From Burkholderia arboris (GTDB lineage: Bacteria; Pseudomonadota; Gammaproteobacteria; Burkholderiales; Burkholderiaceae): DNA of 64,000 nt. The stretch is from positions 310,001 to 374,000 of the forward strand of contig NZ_CABVPX010000002.1 of NCBI RefSeq assembly GCF_902499125.1, written 5' to 3'. The position numbers and the translations under genes were made by a program. How positions within the stretch are numbered: the first letter of the stretch is position 1; every line of letters begins with the position of its first letter. The notes under the pieces are model-generated. The model saw only the letters and a list, made by a program, of their open reading frames with translations. It made no database searches and had not been told where the DNA came from. Below, in pieces: positions 1 to 10,020 of the stretch.

Positions 1-1
1 G

Positions 2-256
2 CCGTTCGGCGCCGGCGTGCATTTCTGGCGCCCCGGCTACCGGTCGGCGGACGTGATCCGGCAACTGGCCGCGTTCAGTATCGGCAGCGATCCGGACAAC
101 CGGTGCGTGCACATCTGCGGCGAAGCGTATTCGGACCTGCAGGGCTTTTTCGAAGGCGCCTGCCGTTCGGTGCAATGCGCGCTGCAACAGATCGACGCGC
201 AGAGCGGAACGGAACAGAACAACGAAACGACGGAGTCGAGCAATGAAGCAGCGTGA
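2..256 (+). CDS. Flavin-dependent amine oxidase, C-terminal fragment (runs in from outside the window)
   Basis: Only the last 84 residues are present. The stretch HICGEAYSDLQGFFEGA resembles the C-terminal FAD-contact motif of the flavin monoamine oxidase / L-amino-acid oxidase family (G-E-x-x-S then G-x-x-E-G-A-x-x-S), where the end of the chain closes over the flavin. The tail beyond about residue 65 is polar and low complexity. The stop codon overlaps the start of the megasynthase gene by 14 bases, which suggests translational coupling and one transcript. In this context the enzyme probably oxidises an amino acid or an amine for the same pathway; this is inference. Substrate cannot be read from the fragment, and a related FAD enzyme such as a desaturase-like oxidase is not excluded. 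Confidence 0.6.
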   Translation, partial: PFGAGVHFWRPGYRSADVIRQLAAFSIGSDPDNRCVHICGEAYSDLQGFFEGACRSVQCALQQIDAQSGTEQNNETTESSNEAA

Positions 257-3200
257 ACGGGTACCGGGGGAAATCTCCATTGTCGGCATGGCATGCGAGT
301 TGCCCGGAGCCGCCCATTCTCTCGACGCGTTCCGCGCGGTCGTGCTGGAAGGGCGGGAAACCACCGGGCCGATGCCGGCCGGCCGCTTCGGCGCGGACGG
401 CGCCGCGACGCCGCCGCACGCGCTGCACGGCGGCTTCCTGGCACGCTCGCCGTGGGCATTCGATCCGACCGTGTTCTCGATCGCGCCGAAAGAGGCGATC
501 TACATGGATCCGCAGCATCGGCTGCTGCTGGAAACGAGCTATCACGCCATCGAGGACGCGGGGCTCGACCCTTCGTCACTGAGGAAGCAGCGCTGGGGCG
601 TGTTCGTCGGTCTGAGCACGCTCGACTATGCGCGCCGCATGGCAAGCAGCGGCGACTACAACGGATTCCTGAGCCGCGGCGCGCTGGGCAGCATGGCCGC
701 GGGGCGGATCGCCTATCACCTCGGGCTCGAAGGACCCGCGCTGGTCGTCGATACCGCTTGCTCGTCGTCGCTGGTGGCGGTTCACCAGGCGCTCGGCGCG
801 CTGGCCGCGGGCGAATGCGACGCGGCGATCGTGGCCGGCGCGTCGCTCATGCTGACGCATGACTACAGCGTGGATCTGGCGCAGGCCGGCATGCTGGCCG
901 CCGACGGCCGCTGCAAGACCTTTACGCGACACGCCGACGGCTTTGCGCGCGGCGAAGGTGTCGGCGCCGTCGTGTTGATGCGCGAATCGGACGCCGTGCG
1001 CACCGGCAAGCGAATTTACGCGAACCTGCTCGGCAGCGCCGTGAACAGCGACGGCCGCAGCAACGGGATCACCGCGCCGTCGCAGGCCGCGCAGCGGCGC
1101 GTGATCGAAGACGCGCTGGCGAGCGCTGCGGTGACGCCGGCCGACGTCTCCTATGTCGAAACACACGGAACCGGCACCGATCTCGGCGACCGAATCGAGT
1201 TGTCCGCGATCGCGGACGTGTTCGGCACACGCACGCATGCGCTGTATCTCGGGGCACTCAAGGCCAATATCGGCCATTGCGAGGGGAGCGCCGGGATCGC
1301 GAGCCTGATCAAGGCGGCCCTGTGCCTGTCCGCGCGGCAAATCGCACCGCACTGCATGGCGGACGATATCGACGAGGATCTTCCGCTCGCGCGCTTTCAG
1401 GGGGTGATCCCTGCGACGCCCACGCGCTGGCAGCCGGGCGACCCGGACGGGCGACTGATCGCGGGGGTCAGTTCGTTCGGCATGAGCGGCACCAACGCGC
1501 ACGTCGTGCTGGGCGAGCCGCGCGCGCAACGCTCGGCCACGCCGGCGGCAGCGCGCCGGACCGGCGCGAGCCTGCTGTTCCTGTCGGCCCGCACACCGGC
1601 GTCGGTTCAGGCGTTGGCCGACGCTTATGCCAATGCCATCGACGCATCGCCCGGTATCGACATGCAGGCCATGTGCGACGCGGCGCTGGCCAATCGCCAG
1701 GTCTGGCCGCACGCATCGATCGCGGTCACGGCCAGCAGCCCGGCCGAACTGGTCGAGCGGTTGCGCGAACGTTGCGCCGCACCGGGCCCGACGACGCGGC
1801 TGCGGCGCGTGGCGATGGTCTTCACCGGGCAGGGCAGCCAGTACGCGGGCATGGCTCACGGGCTGTTCAACGCCAACCGGCGATTCCGCGAGCTGCTCAC
1901 GGAATTCGCCGGTCGCGTCGACGGCATCGCCGGCTGGGACACGCCGTTGCTGCCGCGCATGCTGGCCACCGAGCCGGCTGCCGGCGCCTCGCTGCCGCTC
2001 GTGCGCGAACAGCGGGCGTCGCAACTCTCGCTGCTCGTCCTGCAATGCGCGCTCGCGCAGTTCTGGCAGGAACTCGGTTGCCGACCCTACGCGGTGCTCG
2101 GACATAGCGTCGGCGAATATGCCGCGGCGTGGTTCGCCGGCGCATTCGACTTCGACACGGCGGCGCGCCTCGTGCTCGCGCGCGCCGACGCCATGGAGCG
2201 AGCGTGTTCGGCTGCCCCCGGCAAGATGCTGTCGATCGCCGCACCGCGACCGATCGTCGAAGCCCTGATCGACGAGGTCAATCGTGGCCTGCCGTCGGCC
2301 GGGCTCTGGCTGTCGGCGCTGAATGCGCCGCAATCGACCGTGGTCGCCGGCTCCGATACGGCCGTGCTGGCCGCTGCGGAGCATGCGCAGCGGCAAGGCC
2401 TGACGGTCACGCCGCTCGACACGCAGGGCGCCTTTCATACGCCCCTGATGCAATCCGCGGCAGACGAATTCGCCGCTCACGCATCGCGTCTCCTGGCCGG
2501 CGATATCGCGGTGAAACGCCCATCCGTCCGGTTCGTGAGTTCCGTCGAAGGGCGGGTCGGTTCCGCGCACATGGAAGCGGCGCTGGGTTCGCCGGCATAC
2601 TGGGCCGAACAGATCGTGCGGCCCGTCGATTTCGCGGCCGCCGCCGCCGGGATCGTCGGCGACGACGTCGACGCGGTGCTCGAAATCGGGCCGCGCCCGG
2701 TGCTCTGCGGCCTCGTCGCAGCCACCGCGCGCGCGGCGCAACGCGTGTTGACGTGCCTGCCCAGCATCGACCGGCGCGGCGCCGACGACGAAACGTTCCT
2801 GCGTGCTGCCGGACGCCTCGCCGAGGGCGGCGCACTGGACATCCGGAAGGCCATGCAGGCATTCGGCGATGCGCAGGCCGGTGAGCCGTTCATCGAGCTG
2901 CCGAAATATCCGTTCGACCACACGCTGCTGCAGCCGGCTTCGTGGCCGCACGCCGTCGCCCGCGCGAGCAGCGGCGGCACGCAAGCGCTGGCATTGCGCG
3001 ATACGCCGGCGTGGTCGGCCATCGATTTTCGCGCGACCTTGCAGGTCGACCCCGGCACGCCCGCGCTGGACTGGATCAATCAGCACCGGATTCACGGCCG
3101 CGCGATCGTACCCGGCGCGTTCTACCTGTCGACGGGTGTATCGCTCGCGATGCAGGCCATTTCGCGGGCGTCCCGGCAGGATCCGGCCGGCGCCCTGATT

Positions 3201-6200
3201 CGGCTCGACGATCTGACGGTCAGCCGGCCGCTCGTATTCGACGATGCGGTCGCGACGCACGAGGTGGCCTGCCAGATCACCGGCCCCGCACACGATGGCC
3301 GCTACGCGATCGTGTACCGGCTGCCGGGCGAGGGCGATGCCGAACTGGCACGCGTGCACGTTGCGCCGGAACACGCGCCGCTGCCGCCTTCGAGCGGTCC
3401 GTTCGCCGAGCAGCCGGATGAATGGATGCGCCCGGACGCGTTCTTCGACGAATATGCGCGCCGGGGCGTCGAGTACGGCCCGCTATTCCAGCGGATCGTT
3501 GCATACCAGCGCGTCAGCGACATCGAAGTACGCTGCCGCATTGCACCGCCCGACACGCAGCCCGAGCTGCCGCTCAGTCACAGTGCCTTCATCGACACGT
3601 GCTTCCAGTCGCTCGGCGTGTGCCGCGGCCGTCCGGACAGCGCCTACGCTCCCGTTGCGCTCGAGTCGATCCAGATCGATCCGGATGCGCGCTGGTCTTC
3701 GGCGCTGACTTGCCGGGCCGTGCTTCGGGAGTCGAGCGACACGATACTGGTCGGCGACGTGCACGTCCAGGACGAATCCGGCCGGGACGTTGCAACATTT
3801 CATGGCGTGACCTGCGTGAGCCTGCCGGAACCGGCCGCCGAGCACGATGACGTGCATTTCCGGGTCGAATGGGTGCGGGACGGCGTCCCGGAACTGTCGG
3901 CCGGCGCGCCGCTAACCGGCGAAACGTGGCTGCTGCTCGCACCGGCCGATGCGCCGGCGCCCGGTCACTGGCACGACGCTCTTGCCGGGCGCGGCGCAGC
4001 GAGCTGCTCGCTCGCGTTGCCGGGCGAATCGCACCGCGCCGGCGCGCCGATCGACCGCCCGCTGGCCGATGACGCGCGCGTGCGCACGATCGTCGTGTGG
4101 GCGCCCCACGGGTGGTTGTCCGGGGCAGCGTCTTACGGCGCGGTGGCCGCGTTCGTTCGCGACGTGCGGCGCAGCGTCGAGACGGTGTCGGACCGGCAAC
4201 CGGGCCAACCGCTGCAGGTGTGTCTCGTGACGGAGACGGGTCATGCCGCGCCGGACGTGCTGGGGGCCGCGACGATGCAGGCGCTCGCGGTTCATTTGCA
4301 GGCCGAGCTGCCCGCGCTGGACGCGGCACAGCTCGAGGTAGCCGTCGTGGGCGAACGCGTCGTCGACGCGATCGTGGCGGTACGGGGCGCGAAGCCGGGC
4401 ATGACGCCGCGGCGGATCACGACACCGCTGTGGCGTATCGACGACGCGGGGCTGGCGCGCCGCGAAACCGTGGCCGGTTTGCCGGCAGTCGACGGCGACC
4501 CGGCGCTTCAGCCGCGCAGCGACGGCCGTTACCTCGTGACCGGTGCGTTCGGCGGTGCGGGCAGACATCTCATCGAACATCTCGTCGACGCGTGCGGATG
4601 CCGGAACCTCGTCCTGATGCGTCGCCGCGCGTTGACGCCGGACGACGAGGATCACCGGTGGGTTGCGGGCCTGCGGGAGCGGTCCGGCGCGACGATTCAG
4701 CTGCTCGTCGCGGATCTGGCCGCCGCCGATGTCGACGGGGCGTGGCTGACCGCCCATGCGGGCGCGCTCGACGGCATTTTTCACCTGGCCGGCGCGACCG
4801 CCGACAGGAATATCCTGGACACCGACTCGGCGCAGCTCGACGCCGTCCTCGGCGCCAAGTTGCGCGGTGCGTCGGTGCTGCACGACTACGCGCACGGGCA
4901 GCCCTCGATCGAGTTCGTCGTGCATTTCTCGTCGCTGGCGTCGTTCGTCGAGTCGCCGGGTCAGATTTCGTATGCGATCGCGAACGCGGGACTGCAACGA
5001 CTGGCCGCGCACGGCGTGTCGCTCGGCCTGCCGGCCATCGTGGTCGACTGGGGGCCGTGGGCGGACACCGGCATGTTGAAGCGGGTGGGGGGACGCGCGC
5101 CGTCGCGCTCGCTGCGACGGCTGCAACCGCTCGACCCGAAAGCCGCCAGCGCGGCATTGATCGCGGCGATGGCGCGCCTCGCGCACGGGGCGCATCTGGC
5201 GATTTATCGCGTCGTCCGGGATGCGCCCGCGCGATCCGGCGACACGGCCGCGACACGCGACGCCGCCGCGCCGGCGATCGGGCGGGACGCGGCCACGACG
5301 ACGGCCGACGTCGCGTTCGCGCTGCTGACCGGGCTGATCGCAGCGGAGACGGGGCATGCGTCGCACCAGATTTCGAGGACCTCGACGCTGGACGAACTCG
5401 GGCTCGATTCGGTCGGCACGATCCGGATTCGCAGCGAACTGCAGGGGCGACTCGGGCTGAGCCTGCCCGCGAGCCTGTTCTTCGACAGCGCGACCGTCGC
5501 GGACATCCACGAACGGCTGGTCGCATCGATGGGCAAGGCCGCGGCACCTGCTCACGTCGAGGCAACGCCCGTGAAGGAGGGCGGGACGCCGGCCCGCGTG
5601 CCGCTCTCGTACAACCAGTTTGCGATCTGGTACGAGCAGATCCGCCACCGCGACAGCCGCGCCTACAACTGCGCAGTCGGCTGGCGCGTGATTGGCGACG
5701 GGCTTGACCTGGATCGGCTGGCGGCCCGGTGGCGGGATCTGCTTGGCGAACACGAATTGCTGCGCGCGACGTTCGACGAAGTCGAGCACGAGCCGGGATA
5801 CGTGATTCACCCGCTCGACGAAACGCTCTCGCGTTGCGCCATCGCGATCGACGACGCCGCATCGGGTGCCGAGGTCGACGCGCGGATCCAGGCATTGCTG
5901 GCCGCCTCACCGGACCTGGCGACCGAATTCGCGACCCGCGTGAACGTGTTGCGCGTGTCGCCGCGCGAATGGTATCTGGTCGTGACGTCGAATCACCTCG
6001 TGATGGATGCCGCGACCATTTTCATCGTGGGCGTCCAGCTCCTTCAGGCGATGTGCGGCGCCACGGCGCCGCTGGTCGGCTCCGACGCACCGTATCGCGA
6101 CTTCGTAGGCGCGCAGCGGGCGCTCGATGCGACGACCTTGACGGCGGCGCGCGCCTTCTTCGTCGAGCGGATCATCGACGGCGACGGCGTGCCCGTCAGC

Positions 6201-9200
6201 ATTGACCTGCCGGTGGATCGGGTGCGGACGGAGCAGGGCGCGAAGACCGGCGGCACGGTGCGCGTGCCGGTGTCCGGGCGTCTGGTCGAACAGCTCAACG
6301 CGATGCCGGGCGGACGGCGCGCGGCCGTGCACCTTGCCGCATGGCTGCTGCTGCTTGCGCGATACTCGAACCAGAATCGCGTGATCACGGGTGTCGCGTT
6401 CAATGGCCGCTCGGCGCAACGCTGGCGCAACACGGTCGGCCATTTCGTCAACGTGCTGCCGCTCGTCAGCGAAGTCGACGAAAGCCAGACCGTCACGGCG
6501 GCAGTCGACCGCGTCAGGCGTGCGCTGTTCGAGCTGGTCGACCACCAGGACGTACCGCTCGCATTGCTGATGCGCGACGAACGCCTGCGTTCGGCCAGCC
6601 GGTCGGCCGGGTTGTTTCAGACCTACTTCAACTACTTCGATGCCTCCGAGATGGTGGTCGACGTCGGCGCGCAGCGCGACGCGATGCCGCTCGACATCAC
6701 GCAGCAGGAAGCGCAATTCGATCTGAGCGCGTGGGTGACACAGCGTCAGCACGACTGGGCGATCGACCTCAAGTACGCCGATGCCGTGTTCGACCGCGCG
6801 ACGGTCGAACAGATTGCGGAGCATTTCGCCACGCTGCTGGTCGCGTTGTCCGACCCCGGGCATGCCGAACGCGAAGTGGGTTCGATCACGATGCTGCCGG
6901 CCGAACAATTGCAGTTGCTGGCATCCGGGTGCGGCCCGGTTCCGCGCGACATGCGGGAGGTCGATCCGCGCGACACGGCATGCGTGCACGAGCAGTTCGC
7001 ACGGCGCGCGGAAGAGACGCCGGACGCGGTCGCCATCGAATGGGGCGAACGCCGGCTGACCTACCGGGAATTGAATGCGCTCGCCGATACGGTGGCCGAT
7101 ACGCTGCGCAGCCAGGGCGTCGGCCGCGAGACGACCGTCGGGATCCTGTTGCCGCGCTTCGGGTGCCCGGAATCCATCGTTGCGATCCTCGCGATCTGGA
7201 AATGCGATGCCGCCTACGTCGCACTCGACCTGAAGCATCCGGCGGCGCGCACCGGCTACATGATCGACACGGCCCGATGCGCGATGGTGTTGACGCAACG
7301 GCACCGGCTGTCCGACAGCGTGCAACAGGCGCTCGCCGAGCGCGATGCGCTGGGGCTGTGCGACGTCGTGCTGCGCACGGACGACGCTGCGATCGACTGC
7401 GACGTCGTGCGCGCCGGCAGCGTGCAGCAGCACGCACGACTGGAGCCGAACGGCGCCTATGCCGATCGGGGCGGCAGGCTTGCTTACGTGCTGTTCACCT
7501 CCGGCAGCACCGGCAATCCGAAGGGCGTGCTGGTCGAGCATCTGGGGCTGACCCAGCGCCTGCGCTGGATGGAGCGGCATTTCGGCTTCTCGGCGCGCGA
7601 CCGGTTCCTGCAGGGGACGGTTCTGACGTTCGATATCTCGGTGCCCGAATTCTGCCTGCCGCTGATGACGGGCGGGGTCGTCGTGCTGATGAACGAGACC
7701 GACGGGCCGGCCGGCCACGCCGCTGTGTGCGTACGCCACCGCGTGACCATGATGAGTACCGTGCCGTCGCTGCTGAACCTGCTGCTCGAGCCGCTCACCC
7801 GCTGCCCGACGCTGCGGCACGTGATTTCGGTCGGCGAAGCGTTGATGCAGCCCGTGGTGCGCGCATGGCTCGCGTCGGGCACGACCACGACGCTCAACAA
7901 CCTGTACGGACCGACCGAAGTGACGATCTATGCGACCCATCATGCGTGTACCCGGGTACCCGACGGGCCGGGCGCATCGATCGGCGTCGCCTGCGACGGC
8001 GTGCGCTACTGGGTGCTGGACGCGCGCGGCCGCCCGGTGCCGCCGGGCGTGCCCGGCGAGCTCACCCTCGGCGGCAGCGGGGTGGCGCGCGGCTACATCG
8101 GCACGCTCAAGGCGCCCGACGCGTTCGCCGCCAATCCGTACCAGGACGACGCGACGCGCATGTACCGCACCGGCGATATCGTCAAATGGCGGCGCGACGG
8201 CGAACTCGACTACATCGGGCGCAACGATTTCCGCGTGAAGCTGCGGGGGCTGCTGGTCGAGCTGGGCGAGATCGAGCATGTGCTGATGTCGCATCCGGGC
8301 GTCCGTCATGCGACCGCGCTCGTGGTCGATGTCGGCGCGGCATCGTCAGCCGGGCGGCAGATCGTCGGTTGCGTCATTGCAGACACGTTCGACGAGCCTG
8401 CGGTGTTGGCCGCCGCGAAAACACGGTTGCCGGATTACATGGTGCCGTGGCGCCTGATGCGATTCGAGGACTTTCCGTCGAACAGCAGCGGCAAGGTCGA
8501 CCGGAAGGCGCTCACGGAACGCGTGCTGGCCCGGATCGAGCAGGACGCCGACGCACGGCGGCAGCCGGATGCGGCGGACGCATTGTCGCCTGCACAAGCG
8601 GCCCTGTGCGCGCTGTGGAAGGCGCAGCTCGACCTGGCCTCGATCGGAACCCGCGAGAACTTCTTCCAGCTCGGCGGCGATTCGCTGTCGTTGACGCGCA
8701 TGGTGCTCGCCGCCGAACGCGAACTCGCGCTGAAGGTCGACTTCAGCCTGTTCCTGACCAACCCGACGATCGACGGGTTCCTGGCCGCCTGTGCGAGCCG
8801 GCCCGATGGTTCGACGACGGCGGACGCCGCCGCCAGCCGGCAGGACGATGCACCGTATGCGTCGGATCTGGCAGCTGCCGCGACGTTGCCGGCATTCACG
8901 GGTACGGCGGCGAGGGCGACGGACGCCTATCTGTTGACCGGCGCAACCGGGCACCTCGGCGTCTGGCTCCTGCGGATGCTGCTCGAGGAAACGCATGCGG
9001 ACGTCTATGTGCTGGTGCGCGGCAGTCACGACGATGACGCGCGCGCGCGTCTCGACGCACGCTACCGCGCCATGTTTGGCGACGCGCTGCCCGCCGCGCG
9101 TGTTCGCATCTGCCGGGGCGACGCAACCTTGCCGCAGTTCGGCCTGGACAACGACCGCCATGCGCAGTTGCTGACCCGCATCACGCAGGTCATGCATTGC

Positions 9201-9968
9201 GCCGCGCACGTCAACCATGCGGCCGACTACACATTCATGCGCGAAGGCAACGTCGGCGCGAGCCGGCACGTCCTGGCGTTTGCGGCTGCCGCGAAAGTCG
9301 CGCACGTGCACTACATTTCGACGCAGTACACGGAGCTCGGGTCCCTGCCGGAGCAATGGCTCGAACACGCAGCAATCCGCGAGCTGTCGTCGGGCTACGA
9401 ACGCTCGAAATTCGTGGCGGAGGCCTGCGTTGCGCAAGCGGCACTGCACGGCTATCCCGCGTCGATCTACCGGCTGCCGCTGCTGATCGACGGCCGCGAT
9501 CCGAACCTGAAACGGCAAAACCATTTCGTCGCGTTCAGCAACAAGTGCGTGGCGATGGGCGCTTATCCGGATCTTGCGATTCCGGTGCCGGTCATGCCGA
9601 CGGAACACGTGGCGCGCTACATCGTCCGTCGCAGCAAGGTCACCATGATGTCGGCCGTGCGCAATGTCCATATCGACGATCTGGATTTTCGCGCGATCGT
9701 GTCGCGGCTGCGCCACGGGGCGGCACTGCGCGGCATGCCGGCGGCCGACTGGGTCGCCCGCGCTCGCGACGAGACGCCCGAATCCGATCCGTTCTTCAGG
9801 ATGTTGCCGCTTTACAGCGCGCTCGGCGATGGCGGTAGCGGGCGGCCTGTCGAGCATGCCGCGTATCTCGACGAACTCGGCCGGCTGGAAATGCCGGCCG
9901 CCGACGACCCAAGCCGCTGGCTGCTCGACACGACGGCAGACTGCCTCGACCGGCTCGCCGCGCTTTGA
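243..9968 (+). CDS. Hybrid PKS-NRPS megasynthase KS-AT-DH-KR-ACP-C-A-PCP-R
   Basis: A 3241-residue single-protein assembly line. Ketosynthase: DTACSSS with Cys173, His308 in HGTGT and His345. Acyltransferase: GHSVG with Ser622 and a GAFH specificity motif, which points to malonyl-CoA. Dehydratase: HxxxGxxxxP from His948 and Asp1118 in DTCFQ. Ketoreductase: GAFGGAG near 1434 and Tyr1577 in SYAIAN. ACP: LGLDSVG, Ser1723. Condensation: NHLVMDA at 1917-1923, with the second His and the Asp kept but the first His changed to Asn. Adenylation: FTSGSTGNPKG, NNLYGPTE and SGKVDRKAL. PCP: GGDSLSL, Ser2814. Reductase: LLTGATGHLG and Tyr3052-x3-Lys3056, implying NAD(P)H-dependent release as aldehyde or alcohol. 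All catalytic motifs look intact. There is no loading module, so a starter acyl group must come from another protein. The ATG overlaps the upstream oxidase gene. The product is unknown to me. Confidence 0.95.
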   Translation: MKQRERVPGEISIVGMACELPGAAHSLDAFRAVVLEGRETTGPMPAGRFGADGAATPPHALHGGFLARSPWAFDPTVFSIAPKEAIYMDPQHRLLLETSYHAIEDAGLDPSSLRKQRWGVFVGLSTLDYARRMASSGDYNGFLSRGALGSMAAGRIAYHLGLEGPALVVDTACSSSLVAVHQALGALAAGECDAAIVAGASLMLTHDYSVDLAQAGMLAADGRCKTFTRHADGFARGEGVGAVVLMRESDAVRTGKRIYANLLGSAVNSDGRSNGITAPSQAAQRRVIEDALASAAVTPADVSYVETHGTGTDLGDRIELSAIADVFGTRTHALYLGALKANIGHCEGSAGIASLIKAALCLSARQIAPHCMADDIDEDLPLARFQGVIPATPTRWQPGDPDGRLIAGVSSFGMSGTNAHVVLGEPRAQRSATPAAARRTGASLLFLSARTPASVQALADAYANAIDASPGIDMQAMCDAALANRQVWPHASIAVTASSPAELVERLRERCAAPGPTTRLRRVAMVFTGQGSQYAGMAHGLFNANRRFRELLTEFAGRVDGIAGWDTPLLPRMLATEPAAGASLPLVREQRASQLSLLVLQCALAQFWQELGCRPYAVLGHSVGEYAAAWFAGAFDFDTAARLVLARADAMERACSAAPGKMLSIAAPRPIVEALIDEVNRGLPSAGLWLSALNAPQSTVVAGSDTAVLAAAEHAQRQGLTVTPLDTQGAFHTPLMQSAADEFAAHASRLLAGDIAVKRPSVRFVSSVEGRVGSAHMEAALGSPAYWAEQIVRPVDFAAAAAGIVGDDVDAVLEIGPRPVLCGLVAATARAAQRVLTCLPSIDRRGADDETFLRAAGRLAEGGALDIRKAMQAFGDAQAGEPFIELPKYPFDHTLLQPASWPHAVARASSGGTQALALRDTPAWSAIDFRATLQVDPGTPALDWINQHRIHGRAIVPGAFYLSTGVSLAMQAISRASRQDPAGALIRLDDLTVSRPLVFDDAVATHEVACQITGPAHDGRYAIVYRLPGEGDAELARVHVAPEHAPLPPSSGPFAEQPDEWMRPDAFFDEYARRGVEYGPLFQRIVAYQRVSDIEVRCRIAPPDTQPELPLSHSAFIDTCFQSLGVCRGRPDSAYAPVALESIQIDPDARWSSALTCRAVLRESSDTILVGDVHVQDESGRDVATFHGVTCVSLPEPAAEHDDVHFRVEWVRDGVPELSAGAPLTGETWLLLAPADAPAPGHWHDALAGRGAASCSLALPGESHRAGAPIDRPLADDARVRTIVVWAPHGWLSGAASYGAVAAFVRDVRRSVETVSDRQPGQPLQVCLVTETGHAAPDVLGAATMQALAVHLQAELPALDAAQLEVAVVGERVVDAIVAVRGAKPGMTPRRITTPLWRIDDAGLARRETVAGLPAVDGDPALQPRSDGRYLVTGAFGGAGRHLIEHLVDACGCRNLVLMRRRALTPDDEDHRWVAGLRERSGATIQLLVADLAAADVDGAWLTAHAGALDGIFHLAGATADRNILDTDSAQLDAVLGAKLRGASVLHDYAHGQPSIEFVVHFSSLASFVESPGQISYAIANAGLQRLAAHGVSLGLPAIVVDWGPWADTGMLKRVGGRAPSRSLRRLQPLDPKAASAALIAAMARLAHGAHLAIYRVVRDAPARSGDTAATRDAAAPAIGRDAATTTADVAFALLTGLIAAETGHASHQISRTSTLDELGLDSVGTIRIRSELQGRLGLSLPASLFFDSATVADIHERLVASMGKAAAPAHVEATPVKEGGTPARVPLSYNQFAIWYEQIRHRDSRAYNCAVGWRVIGDGLDLDRLAARWRDLLGEHELLRATFDEVEHEPGYVIHPLDETLSRCAIAIDDAASGAEVDARIQALLAASPDLATEFATRVNVLRVSPREWYLVVTSNHLVMDAATIFIVGVQLLQAMCGATAPLVGSDAPYRDFVGAQRALDATTLTAARAFFVERIIDGDGVPVSIDLPVDRVRTEQGAKTGGTVRVPVSGRLVEQLNAMPGGRRAAVHLAAWLLLLARYSNQNRVITGVAFNGRSAQRWRNTVGHFVNVLPLVSEVDESQTVTAAVDRVRRALFELVDHQDVPLALLMRDERLRSASRSAGLFQTYFNYFDASEMVVDVGAQRDAMPLDITQQEAQFDLSAWVTQRQHDWAIDLKYADAVFDRATVEQIAEHFATLLVALSDPGHAEREVGSITMLPAEQLQLLASGCGPVPRDMREVDPRDTACVHEQFARRAEETPDAVAIEWGERRLTYRELNALADTVADTLRSQGVGRETTVGILLPRFGCPESIVAILAIWKCDAAYVALDLKHPAARTGYMIDTARCAMVLTQRHRLSDSVQQALAERDALGLCDVVLRTDDAAIDCDVVRAGSVQQHARLEPNGAYADRGGRLAYVLFTSGSTGNPKGVLVEHLGLTQRLRWMERHFGFSARDRFLQGTVLTFDISVPEFCLPLMTGGVVVLMNETDGPAGHAAVCVRHRVTMMSTVPSLLNLLLEPLTRCPTLRHVISVGEALMQPVVRAWLASGTTTTLNNLYGPTEVTIYATHHACTRVPDGPGASIGVACDGVRYWVLDARGRPVPPGVPGELTLGGSGVARGYIGTLKAPDAFAANPYQDDATRMYRTGDIVKWRRDGELDYIGRNDFRVKLRGLLVELGEIEHVLMSHPGVRHATALVVDVGAASSAGRQIVGCVIADTFDEPAVLAAAKTRLPDYMVPWRLMRFEDFPSNSSGKVDRKALTERVLARIEQDADARRQPDAADALSPAQAALCALWKAQLDLASIGTRENFFQLGGDSLSLTRMVLAAERELALKVDFSLFLTNPTIDGFLAACASRPDGSTTADAAASRQDDAPYASDLAAAATLPAFTGTAARATDAYLLTGATGHLGVWLLRMLLEETHADVYVLVRGSHDDDARARLDARYRAMFGDALPAARVRICRGDATLPQFGLDNDRHAQLLTRITQVMHCAAHVNHAADYTFMREGNVGASRHVLAFAAAAKVAHVHYISTQYTELGSLPEQWLEHAAIRELSSGYERSKFVAEACVAQAALHGYPASIYRLPLLIDGRDPNLKRQNHFVAFSNKCVAMGAYPDLAIPVPVMPTEHVARYIVRRSKVTMMSAVRNVHIDDLDFRAIVSRLRHGAALRGMPAADWVARARDETPESDPFFRMLPLYSALGDGGSGRPVEHAAYLDELGRLEMPAADDPSRWLLDTTADCLDRLAAL

Positions 9969-10020
9969 TCCCTTTCCCTGAACCCGGATGGACGGCTCCT
10001 CGTCCGTCCGCACTCTGACC

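Noticed and set aside
3912..5810. Long open frame of 632 codons on the minus strand inside the megasynthase
   Set aside because: Arg/His-rich, no family motif, and opposite to intact PKS domains; typical antisense openness of high-GC genes.
5907..8309. Long open frame of 800 codons on the minus strand inside the megasynthase
   Set aside because: Same reason; the sense strand holds intact C and A domain motifs over the whole stretch.
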